Part shown: piece by piece, positions 58,460 to 58,755 of the stretch
Layout: every line of letters begins with the position of its first letter
Position numbering within the stretch: the stretch's first letter is position 1
Source: Acetobacteraceae bacterium
GTDB taxonomy: Bacteria; Pseudomonadota; Alphaproteobacteria; Acetobacterales; Acetobacteraceae
Direction of reading: 5' to 3'
DNA: 58,755 nt
NCBI GenBank assembly: GCA_024280945.1
Contig: JAMXLO010000138.1
Location: 1-58,755, forward strand
Translations under genes and position numbers: made by a program
Notes under the pieces: model-generated
Seen by the model: only the letters and a program-made list of their open reading frames with translations
Told to the model about the DNA's origin: nothing
The model's database searches: none

Positions 58460-58755
58460 TCAGCCCCTGAATCGTTGGGCGATCTGCCGCAGTGCAAAGT
58501 GAGCGGAGCGGATGGCGCCTTCCTGCCAGCCACTAATGTAGGAAAGGTGTTCGCCGGCGAACAGGAACGGTCCGTCACCGTTCAGCAGCGTTGAATAGTG
58601 TGCCGCCCGCGCCTCCTGGCTCCACTGCGCCCAGCCGCCACGATTGAACGGAACGTTTCCCCAGGCAATCGAGATCCCTCCTGTCAGGTGCTGGCGATAC
58701 TGCGCATGCAGCCTTTCGCCGTCGGCCAACGCCGCATCCAAACGCGACGGCAGCG
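58460..58755 (-). CDS. Flavin monoamine oxidase, C-terminal end only
   Basis: The frame is open from the right edge of the window to a stop at 58460-58462, so only about 97 C-terminal residues are seen. LTGGISIAWGNVPFNRGGWAQW and FLFAGEHLSYISGWQEGAIRSAHFAL form the FAD-binding C-terminal motif of flavin amine oxidases (monoamine, tryptophan or polyamine oxidase type). It is convergent with the amidase, with a 2-bp gap, and the start lies outside the window. Confidence 0.88.
   Translation of the reverse strand, partial: LPSRLDAALADGERLHAQYRQHLTGGISIAWGNVPFNRGGWAQWSQEARAAHYSTLLNGDGPFLFAGEHLSYISGWQEGAIRSAHFALRQIAQRFRG

Noticed and set aside
1-58755. tRNA, rRNA, riboswitch or transposase genes
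   Set aside because: Reading through intergenic regions I found no cloverleaf, rRNA-like stretch, recognisable riboswitch core or transposase; a covariance-model scan would be needed to exclude small RNAs.

Overview
The window is high-GC DNA of an alphaproteobacterium. Acetobacteraceae or a close Rhodospirillales relative is most likely, judged from frequent GTG/TTG starts, an FdsGBA-type formate dehydrogenase, repeated Liv-type transport modules and a glycine-rich beta-roll protein. This placement is inference; no rRNA or tRNA gene was seen. The DNA is densely coding, and the genes look chromosomal and metabolic. No transposase, integrase, phage gene or CRISPR array was recognised.

Layout. 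1-5.0 kb: a cut-off alpha/beta hydrolase and an MFS exporter divergent from a sirtuin deacylase, an orphan possibly cysteine-peptidase-like protein, and a DUF1801-ArsR-SRPBCC operon with a clear palindromic operator in its promoter. 5.1-11.1 kb: a luciferase-like monooxygenase, a complete Fe3+/polyamine-type ABC importer, a 77-bp MITE-like palindrome and an NHL beta-propeller protein. 11.2-15.6 kb: a large unknown protein, a TauD-like dioxygenase, a TMEM175-type channel and an ACMSD-like amidohydrolase.

15.8-31.4 kb is a potassium island. It holds two kdpA genes: an orphan kdpA1 behind a DapA-like gene, and kdpA2 in a full small-peptide/kdpF/kdpA/kdpB/kdpC/kdpD/kdpE/ptsN operon. It also holds a tandem universal stress protein, a single-TM protein and an outer-membrane beta-barrel. 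The same direct repeat (TATATG-N5 or N7-TATATGCG) stands before the kdpA1 cluster, before the TM-protein/beta-barrel pair and before the full operon. Its 11-bp period in two of three copies resembles the E. coli KdpE site, so I propose that one KdpDE system controls all three units. This is the most interesting feature of the window.

31.5-43.8 kb: a GH63-like glycosidase and a second TauD-like dioxygenase. Then a LysR regulator with an ATAG-N7-CTAT palindrome lies directly upstream of the NAD-linked formate dehydrogenase operon fdsG-B-A-fdhD-fdsD, followed by an oxalate/formate-type antiporter and its 37-aa small subunit. 44.0-52.5 kb (minus strand): an adenylate cyclase/TPR protein, then an apparent operon of SDR, EctD-like dioxygenase, Liv-type binding protein, LivH and one 838-aa polypeptide that fuses LivM, LivG and LivF. 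52.5-58.7 kb: a YHS-RidA fusion, a second luciferase-like monooxygenase, an RTX-like protein, an AtzG-like small subunit with a Lys/Ala tail overlapping an amidase, and the C-terminal end of a flavin amine oxidase cut by the window edge.
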